DNA of 64,000 nt, taken from Phytophthora colocasiae (taxonomy: Eukaryota; Oomycota; Peronosporomycetes; Peronosporales; Peronosporaceae). Below the pieces are notes generated by a model that saw only the letters and a list, made by a program, of their open reading frames with translations, had not been told where the DNA came from and did not search any database. The position numbers were made by a program, and so were the translations under genes. This document shows, piece after piece, positions 41,429 to 50,044 of the stretch (position 1 is its first letter; every line of letters starts with the position of its first letter). The stretch is from positions 265,580 through 329,579 of the forward strand of contig JAGKQI010000071.1 in the NCBI GenBank assembly GCA_018806915.1. The letters are read 5' to 3'.

Positions 41429-42604
41429 ATGGAGGAGAAGCGCAAGCCTCGTCCCCCAGCCAAACCTCGGCGTCCACTGCCGGCTATGCCTATGCCTGTT
41501 TCCGAGTCTGTCATGTCCTTCTTCTTGGACTCCCCGTCTTCGTCCACATCCTCCTCGGAGAACTCGAGCTCTCGACACCTCAACAAGAGCTGGGAAGAGC
41601 CCACGGCCAACGACCGGCGCCGCACCAGCGTCCGCTCGAGCGTCCTGCTCGACTCCATGCGTCGTTATCCATCCAGTGTGGCGCTGGGACGCAGCCGTAG
41701 CGACGACAGCAACAAGTCAAGCAGCTGCCGGCCGCATTTGCCACGCTCAACGTCCACCACATCGTCCAAGTCCACATCGTCCACACTGTCGTCGCTTAAG
41801 TCCAGCAAGAAGCGGCCGCGTAGCTTAGCCAACCACTTAGGAGGCTTCGTGCTGCATTCAGTCACGCCGAAAGAATCGTCCATTTTGCAGTACACGTCGA
41901 TGGCGTCACCTGGTACCCACACGGAATACGAGCTCGTGCTCGAAGACACGATGGTATCGGGTGTAGGTGGACGGTGGTTCGTCTCGAGACGGTATTCAGG
42001 TTTCAGGTCGCTGCGGGAGGAGCTGGCACGGGTTTTTGATCGGAGGAATCACCCTGGAGCAGCTGTGGACAACAAACACGCACATTGTCAGCATTGCGCG
42101 CCGATGATGGAAGCTCTGGACAAATTGAGCTCGAAATACTTCCCCAAGCGGAAACTCTGGGGCTCGAAGAGTCCTAAAGTCGTTCAACATCGTGCAGAGC
42201 AGTTCTTTAAGTATCTTCAGGGACTTCTAACGCTCGCTACGAGTCCGTCAACACGTCGCTGTCCGTTGGTGGCTCTGGGTTTTGCTGTGCAGTTACGCAC
42301 CTTCTTCACGCTGGAACGGGAGCCGTACCGGGACGCACCGGGGACATTTGGTGGTGGAGCAGTTCCGTTCCTATTGAGCGAGATGTCAATGATGGAGACG
42401 CGGCCTGATAACGCTACAACGCTCATGACTATCGACGAACTGGACGCCGCCTGTGCAGACTCCACGGACGACGAGGTGGAGTTTGATCTAGGACATCATG
42501 ACAGCCACATGGATTTGTCATCTCCGGTGTTTGTACTGGAGGAACAAGACGAACTACGCTCTTGGGACGAGTTCGAGCAATGGGAAGAGACAAGCACTAA
42601 GTAA
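41429..42604 (+). CDS. PX-domain protein 2
   Basis: Single exon, 391 residues from the ATG at 41429 (MEEKRKPRPPAKPRRPLPAM); upstream codons in the frame lack an ATG. The first 140 residues are Pro/Ser-rich and basic, probably disordered with SH3-ligand-like PxxP motifs. A PX domain follows (about 145-295): EYELVLEDTMVSG, then the lipid-binding Arg motif RWFVSRRYSGFRSLREELAR, then KYFPKRKLWGSKSPKVVQHR, a basic/Pro loop, and AEQFFKYLQGLL. A Cys/His pair set (HAHCQHCAP) is inserted in the domain. The C-terminus is acidic (DSTDDEVEFDLGHHDSHMD). Distinct from PX protein 1 in build. Likely recruited to PI3P membranes (family inference). Confidence 0.87.
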   Translation: MEEKRKPRPPAKPRRPLPAMPMPVSESVMSFFLDSPSSSTSSSENSSSRHLNKSWEEPTANDRRRTSVRSSVLLDSMRRYPSSVALGRSRSDDSNKSSSCRPHLPRSTSTTSSKSTSSTLSSLKSSKKRPRSLANHLGGFVLHSVTPKESSILQYTSMASPGTHTEYELVLEDTMVSGVGGRWFVSRRYSGFRSLREELARVFDRRNHPGAAVDNKHAHCQHCAPMMEALDKLSSKYFPKRKLWGSKSPKVVQHRAEQFFKYLQGLLTLATSPSTRRCPLVALGFAVQLRTFFTLEREPYRDAPGTFGGGAVPFLLSEMSMMETRPDNATTLMTIDELDAACADSTDDEVEFDLGHHDSHMDLSSPVFVLEEQDELRSWDEFEQWEETSTK

Positions 42605-42816
42605 CCATAGACAAAAGGTAAACTACGGGATCATTATCAAACGTATACTAATTCACAGTCGCAATACAAAGCCTCCAACTCCCCTCTGGTCCATTGGAAG
42701 ACTGGACGTTAGGGGGCTTCAACTACTCCACTCAATTTTTCTTGTGTTCTTGGTCTTTGCTTCTTAGTCGGTCGTCGGTCTTCTTCACCTGTGTCCGAAA
42801 GAGGCCGACGTCCATT

Positions 42817-45800
42817 TCACGCGTCGTTCTTCTGATTTAGTGCTATAATGATCACACTGACGTTGTCGTGGGCAAAGTACGCCTGTGTCTTGAGTACCAG
42901 CTCCTGCGCCGCGAGTTGAACGTCCCCGTGGGTCTGGAGCTTTCGCAGCACAAAGTTGACGGCCTGCTGCGAAGTAAGAACATCGAAGAGTCCGTCGCTT
43001 GCAAGCAGCAAGAATTGGTCCGAAGGGTCCACGAGGTGCTCCACAACGTCGGGTGTCACTACCAGATGACCATCCTGCTTGTGCGCAAGATCACCAAAGC
43101 CACGCGAGATCTGAAGGATTCCATCCAGGCGTCCATTGTGCACGAAACCACCAGAAGCCTCAATACGCGCTTGTTCCGCCGGTAACGAGGCCTTGTGATC
43201 CGTCGTCAAGTCCACTGCCTGGGCGTCAGCAGTGCACAAAACAGCGCGGCAGTCGCCGACATTTGCCACGTAAAGCAGCGTCGGCTGATCCTCTTCTCCC
43301 TCCACTACAGTCTCTTCCTTATCTTCTTCAGCTTCGGCTTCATTTTCCCCGTTCCCATTCGTGCGCCGACGTTTCTTGCGCTGCTTCGTTACGACAGCGA
43401 AGACACTCGCAGCTCCGGAGAACGAAATCGGCTGCAATAGAGCCTTCATCTCGTCTCCACACACAATCTCCCCGTCAATCTCGCAGCATTCACCTTCAGT
43501 AAGGCTAGAATTGTTAGCTTCAGCATTGAGATACCGTCGCAATTCGTCTGCGGCCATGGTGCGCTTTCGTTTCGGCAAGACGCTCTGATTTTGCTTCTCC
43601 AAAATCTCATTGTCAATCGCCTCACATACCGAAGAGATGCACGTCACTGGGGACTCCACGAAGCCAGCGCCTTCAGCGAAGAACCGGTGGTGCAGCTCAT
43701 TCTGTAGTTTCACAGCCGTATCGGTGCCGTTGTGGCCGTCATATACACCAAAGAAGGCTAGAGACGCGTAGTTGGTCGCGAGCGCATCCGGATAACGCGA
43801 CAGGTCGCAGGTTGTTTGTCCAGTAGTGCGGTCTTCCATGTACGAGCGCGCTCCCTTCGCTTCTGCATATCCAGATCGGATAGAGAGTGTGAGGTTTTCT
43901 CGAATTTTACTGCTCACGTATACTTGGACGATGTCCATCGCCGGTGTGATGGATAACGCCGAAGATTTGGAAGTCATCGAATGCAACGAGCCAAGGGTAA
44001 GCACCTTGCCACTGTTATCCATATCTGAGAAGTCGGTCAGCGACGTCAAGGAAGGCTTGTGAGTCACAATAGGCGCGATCTCTTCGTCATCGTGGCTGAT
44101 TATTTCAAGCTGATCAGGCGAGGCAATCAGTTCGCTGAAAGTGGCATCGACGTCCACATCGCACTCCACATCCGAGTAATCCGAATCATCCGAATCGCTA
44201 TCAGCATCCGAGAGACCCATGCCGGATGTGCGACTATGGTTGTGGCTGCTGTTCGCGCGGCTACTGTCGCTGTGGTGGTGGAAATGTCGCGAAGAGGCTC
44301 CACTGCCCTTGCGCATACCGTGAGGCACTGTCTCATCGTCGTCTTCGTCATCGATCTCTGTCACTTGCACACAGTCGATTCCATCCATGTCGAATTCCTC
44401 CACGTTACCTTCGGACCGTGACGAGCTGCTAATAGAGCTGACGCTGCCGTTTAAAGACTGCCGACCCTCCTTCGTTCTGCCTAATGCACTGCCTAGTGCA
44501 CTGCCCATGGCGCTCCCCATGGCGCTCCCCATGGCACTGCCACTGCCTGCGCTGCCTAGTCTCCCTGAGCTTCCCAATCTCCTAGGTTTTTGACTCGACG
44601 CCGAGGAGTTGGTTGAGCCAGCGCGACCAGGAGGAAGCAGCTCACGTCCTGAATTGGAGTGGGTAGGTACCCTGGAAGCCACTGAGAAGTCATCATCACG
44701 AGCCTGGAACAAAATTTTCCGGGTCTGGTAGTCTCCACCTTCATCACGGAACACCTCGGACGTCACCATGAGGAAATCCTTCTTCCTAGATAATGAGCGC
44801 TTCATCAAGTCTGCATCCGACGATCCAGTGTTGGATAAAATGCTGCTGGAGCGCCCGTTGCTTCCCGATTCGCTTGAGGACGATAGACTGCCACGTTGGT
44901 CCAGATTGTCCTCAACGTGAGTCGCCAACTCGGACAATTGCGATACAGACGTGAAGGACGTCCGACCGAAACCTTCGAGGTTGCCGGAGTCCTTGAACAT
45001 CCGGCTTTGGAAACTGTTCTTCTTCACTAACAATGAGTTATCCACTGAATTGCTGCGTCCAGCTGGGAAAGAGCGCGACCTCGGGGAGTCCAACGAAGGT
45101 GAATCACCACCCAGCGTCGACATGGACGACACCGACGAAGCCGACGACAATACTGAGGACTCTCGCACTTGCCGGAGTGATGTAGTGGACGACGCACTGG
45201 GGTAACGACTGCGTGCAGTAGGTTTCGCAGCCGGTAGAATGATCTCAGTTACCTTCGCACGATCCGCCGAGAAAGCCATGCGCTTTTGTTCAATCAGCAA
45301 CTCCCGTGAACGCTCCGACAGATCCTTGTGGCCGTCCATCACCTGCGCACGTTTGTGATGGCGCCAAGCGCAAATTATACGAGAAACTTCTTCACTGGAC
45401 GCGCGACTCGGACTACTTCCGACTGTGTTAACAGATGATGTGGTCGACGCAGACGAAGGGATCCGGGAACCTAGTGCTCCTGGCACGGGCGTACTCGTAA
45501 AATACCGCCCGCTGTTTGTGCGTACGACGCCGGGGCCCACACTCTCCTGTCGAGTCTTCACCATTTGGTGAGCTTGGGCGAGACTCTCCGTCAACCGCTG
45601 ATCAATCTGCTCCGGAATATTCTCAATAGCACATTCACTTTCATCCATGGACACAGTCAGGTTCTTCTCCGGGGTGATCAAGCCAAGCGGGTCGCTGCCT
45701 TCCTTCGTAGTCCACTCGTGAGTGAAGCATTCTTTCAAGGTAATCCGCAATGCTGGGTCTTTCGTTAGCATACGCTGTAGCAGATTCTTCAAGTGAGGTT

Positions 45801-48390
45801 CCATCGTGCGCTCTACATCCTTCGGGAACCGCAGCTCCACGCGTTGCACACGTTCGGCCAGAAGAATCTCGTTGTCTGCCATCCACGGTGGGTGTCCAAT
45901 GACCATCATGTAGAGCGTAGCTCCGAGGGACCACACGTCTACAGCGGGGCCTTGGTACGTCGCGTCAATGTCAAACATCTCTGGAGCCATGAACGCAGGC
46001 GTACCCTTTGCTCCAGAGATGGTCTCCGACTCGTTCATAATCATTCGAGCCGTACCAAAGTCGGCAATCTTCGCAACACCGTCCGAGCTCACGAGGATGT
46101 TCTCCGGCTTGATATCGCGGTGAATGACCTTGTGGAAGTGCAGATACTGAAGACCAGTAAGGAGGTCACGCATGTACTTCCTAGCAATGGGCTCAGCCAG
46201 CCGACGGGCTTGTGTCACTTCTTCCATAAGACTGTGCTGCACATACTCCTGTACAAGATACATCTTCTGGCTGTTGGGGTCATCGATAACCTCCACAAGG
46301 CGCACAACGTTGCGATGGTTCAGCTTCTTCATGATAGCCACCTCGCGACGGAGCACGTCATAGAGTTGATCTTCTTTGCCAGCCATTCGCTGGACGAACG
46401 TCTTGTGCATGATCTTCACCGCGTACATCTGGCCATCCTCCTGACTTTCGCAGAGCTTGACGCGTCCGAAGGTGCCTCGACCCAAATCACCCTTGATCAC
46501 GTATTTGTTCACCACAACCTGGCCGTTTTTCAGGCGCTGCTTCACAAGTTTCCTAGTTTCTGTGGCTTTCACAGGTGACAGGGGGGCTGGTGGTGGGGCA
46601 GTAATGGAGCTAGAAGAACTCTCAGCACTAGAACTTGCTTGAGGAGTGGATGCTAAAGTGGCGGCACTATTGGCGCGCTGTTGCAGTCGAAGACGCATAG
46701 CACGACGCGTAGCCTTTTCCACGTACGCCTCCTGGATGAACCTCTGGAAATGGTCCGACAGAAGGCACTTGTCAAAGTCTTCCTTGCTCAGATATAGGCA
46801 CTTGACAGGACCCACCGCACGCACTGAAGCTGTACGTGGCTCGCTGTAAATGAGGGACATCTCGCCGAAAACGTGGCCCTCATACAGTCGTGTCAATTCT
46901 TTCTCGTATGGTTTCTTGTTCGGTCCCTCTGCTTTCTCTGATACAATAGCCTCGCCGCGTGTGATCATGTAGAACCGCGTTCCTTCCTCTCCTTGGTGCA
47001 CAATGTACTCGCCATCATTGAAGTTCGCAGGTCGCAAGCACTTGAGCACAATATCCTGGTCTCGCGCACTTAGACGCGCAAGCAACGGCACTTGCTGTAG
47101 CATCAGACTTAGATGCACCTGGCCAATATGCTGGAAATCTTCCTGCGTCAAGTAGAGCAGCTCCACATCGCCAACAGCGCGCACAGTGGCTGTACGTGGG
47201 TCGTCGTAAATCAGTGCTAGCTCCCCGAAGTAGTGACCAGCTCTCAGGTGGGTGATCATGCGTTCTTGGGTCTGTCCTCCACTCGAAGGAGTTGATCCCG
47301 TGATACTATTACTGCTAGTGGTGACTGTCTTGGTCACAACGGCTTCTCCCTTGGCAATCATATAAAACCTTGAGCCACGGGTGCCCTGCGCAACGATAAC
47401 CTCGCCGTCCGAGAACTTAGCGGGCTTGAGCGCACGCACAACCTGTTCCTGCTGCATCTGACTCAAGTTCCGGAAGAGCTGCACCTGCTTCATGACCTCA
47501 TACACCGGCATATTATCTCGCAAGAAGGGCGTAAGTGCCACAGGTTCATCGTCTGCGTCCTCTTCTTCCTCCACGTCATCCGGTGAGCTGAGCCACGAAG
47601 CCCAACCTGTCATACTGTGTTGGCTACTGTTACTGTTGCGCCCACCGCTGCTGTGCATAGCAGAGAAAGACACACTGTTCCCTGTGTGAGAAGACACTGA
47701 GGAGCAGGCGCTCGCGTGGCGCGTACGCTTCGGGAGGGACGGCGGGGACAGCACGGCGTCCTCAGGCTCATCGAGCCAATCACTGACGAGCTCCTCGCCG
47801 CTTCCTACGAGATCCTCATCAGAAGAGCTGGAACTCGAGTCCAACGAGCGAGAATTCGAGCTGGACTGGTAGCCGGACTGCGGGGAGCTTGGAGGCTTGA
47901 CGATGTCCATGGACGGCCGGAACCGGGAGAGTTTCGGTGGCGCCGGTGTGCGCGACATGGAGCTGCGTCTGGTCAGTGGGTGGGCGTCGTCCGTCTTGAC
48001 GTTGCTGGGTGGGGACGGGAACGAATCGGTTGAGGCCACGCGCGGGAAGCCCATATCGTCCTCATCGTCGCTCTGGAGCTGGTGTGCGGACGGCTCCTGG
48101 TCGTTAGTAGAGCCAATTGCGTCGTGCACTATGTCTACTAAAGGGACAGAAGTGTCGCGTTCATCCTGTTGAACAGTGGAGGCCTTGTGCTGGTCGATAG
48201 CTGGCCGTTTGGACGATAATGAACCGGTTCGAGAGTGGTGACCTGTGTCAGCGTCTGATGGAGATGGAGAGTTCGCTTGGGGCGTAGAAGTGGATGCGTC
48301 TGATGCGCGAAGGGGTAAAGAGGGGGACGATGGAGCTCCATCGCTCGCGGAGACGTCGCTATCCCGCGCAGTGCTGGCGCGCTGCCCCAT
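42817..48390 (-). CDS. Giant fusion: two cNMP-binding domains, Ser/Thr kinase and PP2C phosphatase
   Basis: Single exon, 1857 residues, ATG at 48390 (MGQRASTARDSDVSASDG). Residues 1-290 are Ser-rich and disordered. Two cyclic-nucleotide-binding domains follow at about 303-425 (FGELALIYDDPRTATVRA) and 433-550 (FGEMSLIYSEPRTASVRA); the Thr after each Arg is typical of cGMP-type pockets. The kinase (about 630-893) has GRGTFGRVKL, AVKIMHK, HRDIKPENIL (757-766), DFGTAR and GTPAFMAPEM, closest in style to CaMKK/LKB-type kinases. A Ser-rich linker of over 500 residues includes MGSAMGSAMGSALGSALG. The C-terminal PP2C domain (about 1470-1850) has YMEDR, FGVYDGHNG, VGDCRAVL, SRGFGDLAHK, ASDGLFDV and HDNVSVIII, all metal ligands present. 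Plants have a PP2C/cNMP/kinase protein in a different order. The domains could set opposing activities under one second messenger (inference). Confidence 0.93.
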   Translation of the reverse strand: MGQRASTARDSDVSASDGAPSSPSLPLRASDASTSTPQANSPSPSDADTGHHSRTGSLSSKRPAIDQHKASTVQQDERDTSVPLVDIVHDAIGSTNDQEPSAHQLQSDDEDDMGFPRVASTDSFPSPPSNVKTDDAHPLTRRSSMSRTPAPPKLSRFRPSMDIVKPPSSPQSGYQSSSNSRSLDSSSSSSDEDLVGSGEELVSDWLDEPEDAVLSPPSLPKRTRHASACSSVSSHTGNSVSFSAMHSSGGRNSNSSQHSMTGWASWLSSPDDVEEEEDADDEPVALTPFLRDNMPVYEVMKQVQLFRNLSQMQQEQVVRALKPAKFSDGEVIVAQGTRGSRFYMIAKGEAVVTKTVTTSSNSITGSTPSSGGQTQERMITHLRAGHYFGELALIYDDPRTATVRAVGDVELLYLTQEDFQHIGQVHLSLMLQQVPLLARLSARDQDIVLKCLRPANFNDGEYIVHQGEEGTRFYMITRGEAIVSEKAEGPNKKPYEKELTRLYEGHVFGEMSLIYSEPRTASVRAVGPVKCLYLSKEDFDKCLLSDHFQRFIQEAYVEKATRRAMRLRLQQRANSAATLASTPQASSSAESSSSSITAPPPAPLSPVKATETRKLVKQRLKNGQVVVNKYVIKGDLGRGTFGRVKLCESQEDGQMYAVKIMHKTFVQRMAGKEDQLYDVLRREVAIMKKLNHRNVVRLVEVIDDPNSQKMYLVQEYVQHSLMEEVTQARRLAEPIARKYMRDLLTGLQYLHFHKVIHRDIKPENILVSSDGVAKIADFGTARMIMNESETISGAKGTPAFMAPEMFDIDATYQGPAVDVWSLGATLYMMVIGHPPWMADNEILLAERVQRVELRFPKDVERTMEPHLKNLLQRMLTKDPALRITLKECFTHEWTTKEGSDPLGLITPEKNLTVSMDESECAIENIPEQIDQRLTESLAQAHQMVKTRQESVGPGVVRTNSGRYFTSTPVPGALGSRIPSSASTTSSVNTVGSSPSRASSEEVSRIICAWRHHKRAQVMDGHKDLSERSRELLIEQKRMAFSADRAKVTEIILPAAKPTARSRYPSASSTTSLRQVRESSVLSSASSVSSMSTLGGDSPSLDSPRSRSFPAGRSNSVDNSLLVKKNSFQSRMFKDSGNLEGFGRTSFTSVSQLSELATHVEDNLDQRGSLSSSSESGSNGRSSSILSNTGSSDADLMKRSLSRKKDFLMVTSEVFRDEGGDYQTRKILFQARDDDFSVASRVPTHSNSGRELLPPGRAGSTNSSASSQKPRRLGSSGRLGSAGSGSAMGSAMGSAMGSALGSALGRTKEGRQSLNGSVSSISSSSRSEGNVEEFDMDGIDCVQVTEIDDEDDDETVPHGMRKGSGASSRHFHHHSDSSRANSSHNHSRTSGMGLSDADSDSDDSDYSDVECDVDVDATFSELIASPDQLEIISHDDEEIAPIVTHKPSLTSLTDFSDMDNSGKVLTLGSLHSMTSKSSALSITPAMDIVQVYVSSKIRENLTLSIRSGYAEAKGARSYMEDRTTGQTTCDLSRYPDALATNYASLAFFGVYDGHNGTDTAVKLQNELHHRFFAEGAGFVESPVTCISSVCEAIDNEILEKQNQSVLPKRKRTMAADELRRYLNAEANNSSLTEGECCEIDGEIVCGDEMKALLQPISFSGAASVFAVVTKQRKKRRRTNGNGENEAEAEEDKEETVVEGEEDQPTLLYVANVGDCRAVLCTADAQAVDLTTDHKASLPAEQARIEASGGFVHNGRLDGILQISRGFGDLAHKQDGHLVVTPDVVEHLVDPSDQFLLLASDGLFDVLTSQQAVNFVLRKLQTHGDVQLAAQELVLKTQAYFAHDNVSVIIIALNQKNDA

Positions 48391-48654
48391 GGCGACGGAC
48401 GGAGACGGCGGTCGGAACGGATTTGATGTACCTGAGCAAAGTGTTGATCACCGAGAAAAAAGATTTTAACCAATCGGAAATCAGATCGACGGCTTCTGAT
48501 TTTGCCCTAACCTTACAGTTGCGGCTGCTCAATGTAAGAGCAACGTTTCAGCAACATTAGATAATACTGCAACTTTACGTGGTTGACACGACTGGCGGGA
48601 TGACGCAAGCTAGGAAGCGATCACCCTGCACTGCAAGGCTTGCCCTGAATTACA

Positions 48655-48670
48655 TCACTTTTCCATTTGC
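48655..48670 (+). promoter_or_regulatory. Oomycete Inr/FPR core promoter of the OYE gene
   Basis: TCACTTTTCCATTTGC matches the oomycete initiator plus flanking element. It ends only 8 bases before the first ATG (48679), which would give an extremely short 5' leader. The second in-frame ATG at 48685 may then be the better start. Confidence 0.5.
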
Positions 48671-48678
48671 TACTTGTA

Positions 48679-49800
48679 ATGCCAATGACGACGTCCAAGT
48701 TATTCACACCTTTAACCCTTGGTGGTAAAAACCCAGTGCAACTGCTTCATCGAGTTGTCATGGCTCCGCTTACGAGACTCCGCACGGGTGAGGAAGGTGT
48801 CCAAAAGGACATTGGTGTCAAGTATTACGAGCAGCGAGCAACCCCCGGCGGCCTTATCATTGCTGAGGCCACTAATATCACGCCCACTGGTCGTGGTTCC
48901 TGGGGTTCACCGGGAATCTTCGCGTCCGAGCAGATCGAAGCCTGGCGCCAAGTCACGAACGCCGTCCACGCCAAGGGAGGCGTGATGTTTCTGCAGTTGT
49001 GGCACACGGGACGTATTGGACACCCGCTCAATCAACCTGGTGGTATTCTACCCGTGTCATCTAGCTCCAAGCTTGAAAATATCCGTGCCGGCAAGAAGAT
49101 CGTCACGCGTGAAGGACGTAAGGAACCTGTGCCACCCCGTGCTTTAGAAGCTAGTGAGATCCCTGGTATCGTCGAGGATTACCGTAAGGCTGCGGAGAAT
49201 GCCATTGCTGCCGGCTTTGACGGTGTTGAGCTGCACGCTGCAAACGGTTACTTACTGGAGCAGTTCCTGCACGACGGCATCAACGACCGCACGGACGAGT
49301 ACGGTGGTAGTGTGGAAAACCGCGCGCGTTTCCTGTTCGAAGCACTGGAGTCTATTTTGAAGAGCGTCGAGTCAAACAAGGTGGGAATTCGCTTGTCGCC
49401 GTTCGGTGGCAGCTTCGGTGACAAAGACTCAGACCCGATCGCCACGTACACGTACGTGCTGAAGAAATTGAACGACTACGACTTGGCGTACGCTCACCTC
49501 ATCGAGCCACGCGGTTACCACGTGCGCAACCCTCTCGCGCCCGAAAAGGGCTCAGCCAGACAGTTCCGTGAGACGTACAAGGGGGTGTTGATCGCCGCGT
49601 CAGGTTTCGACCGGCAGTCGGCGGTCCGGATTGTCGAGGACGACGCCGCGGACGCCGTGGCAATCGGCCGCCATTTCATCTCGAACCCGGACTTGGTGCG
49701 TCGGTTCGAGCTCAACAAACCCGTGAACGACTTCGACGTGGACACGTTCTACCTGGGCAACGAGCGCGGGTATTTAGACTACCCGTTCCTCCAGGAGTAG
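48679..49800 (+). CDS. Old Yellow Enzyme family NADH:flavin oxidoreductase
   Basis: FMN-dependent ene-reductase that reduces activated C=C bonds with NAD(P)H; plant relatives include 12-oxophytodienoate reductase. Single exon, 373 residues. Two Met codons (48679, 48685) are possible starts; the first is used. The TIM-barrel shows the expected motifs: HRVVMAPLTRLRT, FLQLWHTGRIGHP, the substrate-binding pair in GVELHAANGYLLEQFLHDG (His and Asn), INDRTDEYGGS, and FMN phosphate-binding LIAASGFDR and AVAIGRHFISNPDL. No signal peptide. AATAAA lies about 70 bp after the stop (near 49867). It sits between two kinase genes without obvious functional linkage. The physiological substrate cannot be told from sequence. 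Confidence 0.95.
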   Translation: MPMTTSKLFTPLTLGGKNPVQLLHRVVMAPLTRLRTGEEGVQKDIGVKYYEQRATPGGLIIAEATNITPTGRGSWGSPGIFASEQIEAWRQVTNAVHAKGGVMFLQLWHTGRIGHPLNQPGGILPVSSSSKLENIRAGKKIVTREGRKEPVPPRALEASEIPGIVEDYRKAAENAIAAGFDGVELHAANGYLLEQFLHDGINDRTDEYGGSVENRARFLFEALESILKSVESNKVGIRLSPFGGSFGDKDSDPIATYTYVLKKLNDYDLAYAHLIEPRGYHVRNPLAPEKGSARQFRETYKGVLIAASGFDRQSAVRIVEDDAADAVAIGRHFISNPDLVRRFELNKPVNDFDVDTFYLGNERGYLDYPFLQE

Positions 49801-50044
49801 GGAGGGCGGAGATCAGGATAGAGCGGGCGGAGACTGTTGCAAGTTGAAGTGGTGCTGAAATTGCGACAATAAAAACCGGACATACCTCCATAATGTGTCA
49901 CTGTAAAATGTGTTTAAAACAGTGTATTTTTCACCTTCTGTCCAACTGGAACTGCCGCATTACACAACGGTCAGAAACTCATCCGCGTCTCTTCAGTAAA
50001 ATCTTGGATAGTTGCCGCGCACTAGTCACTCGCCGACTCTCGCC

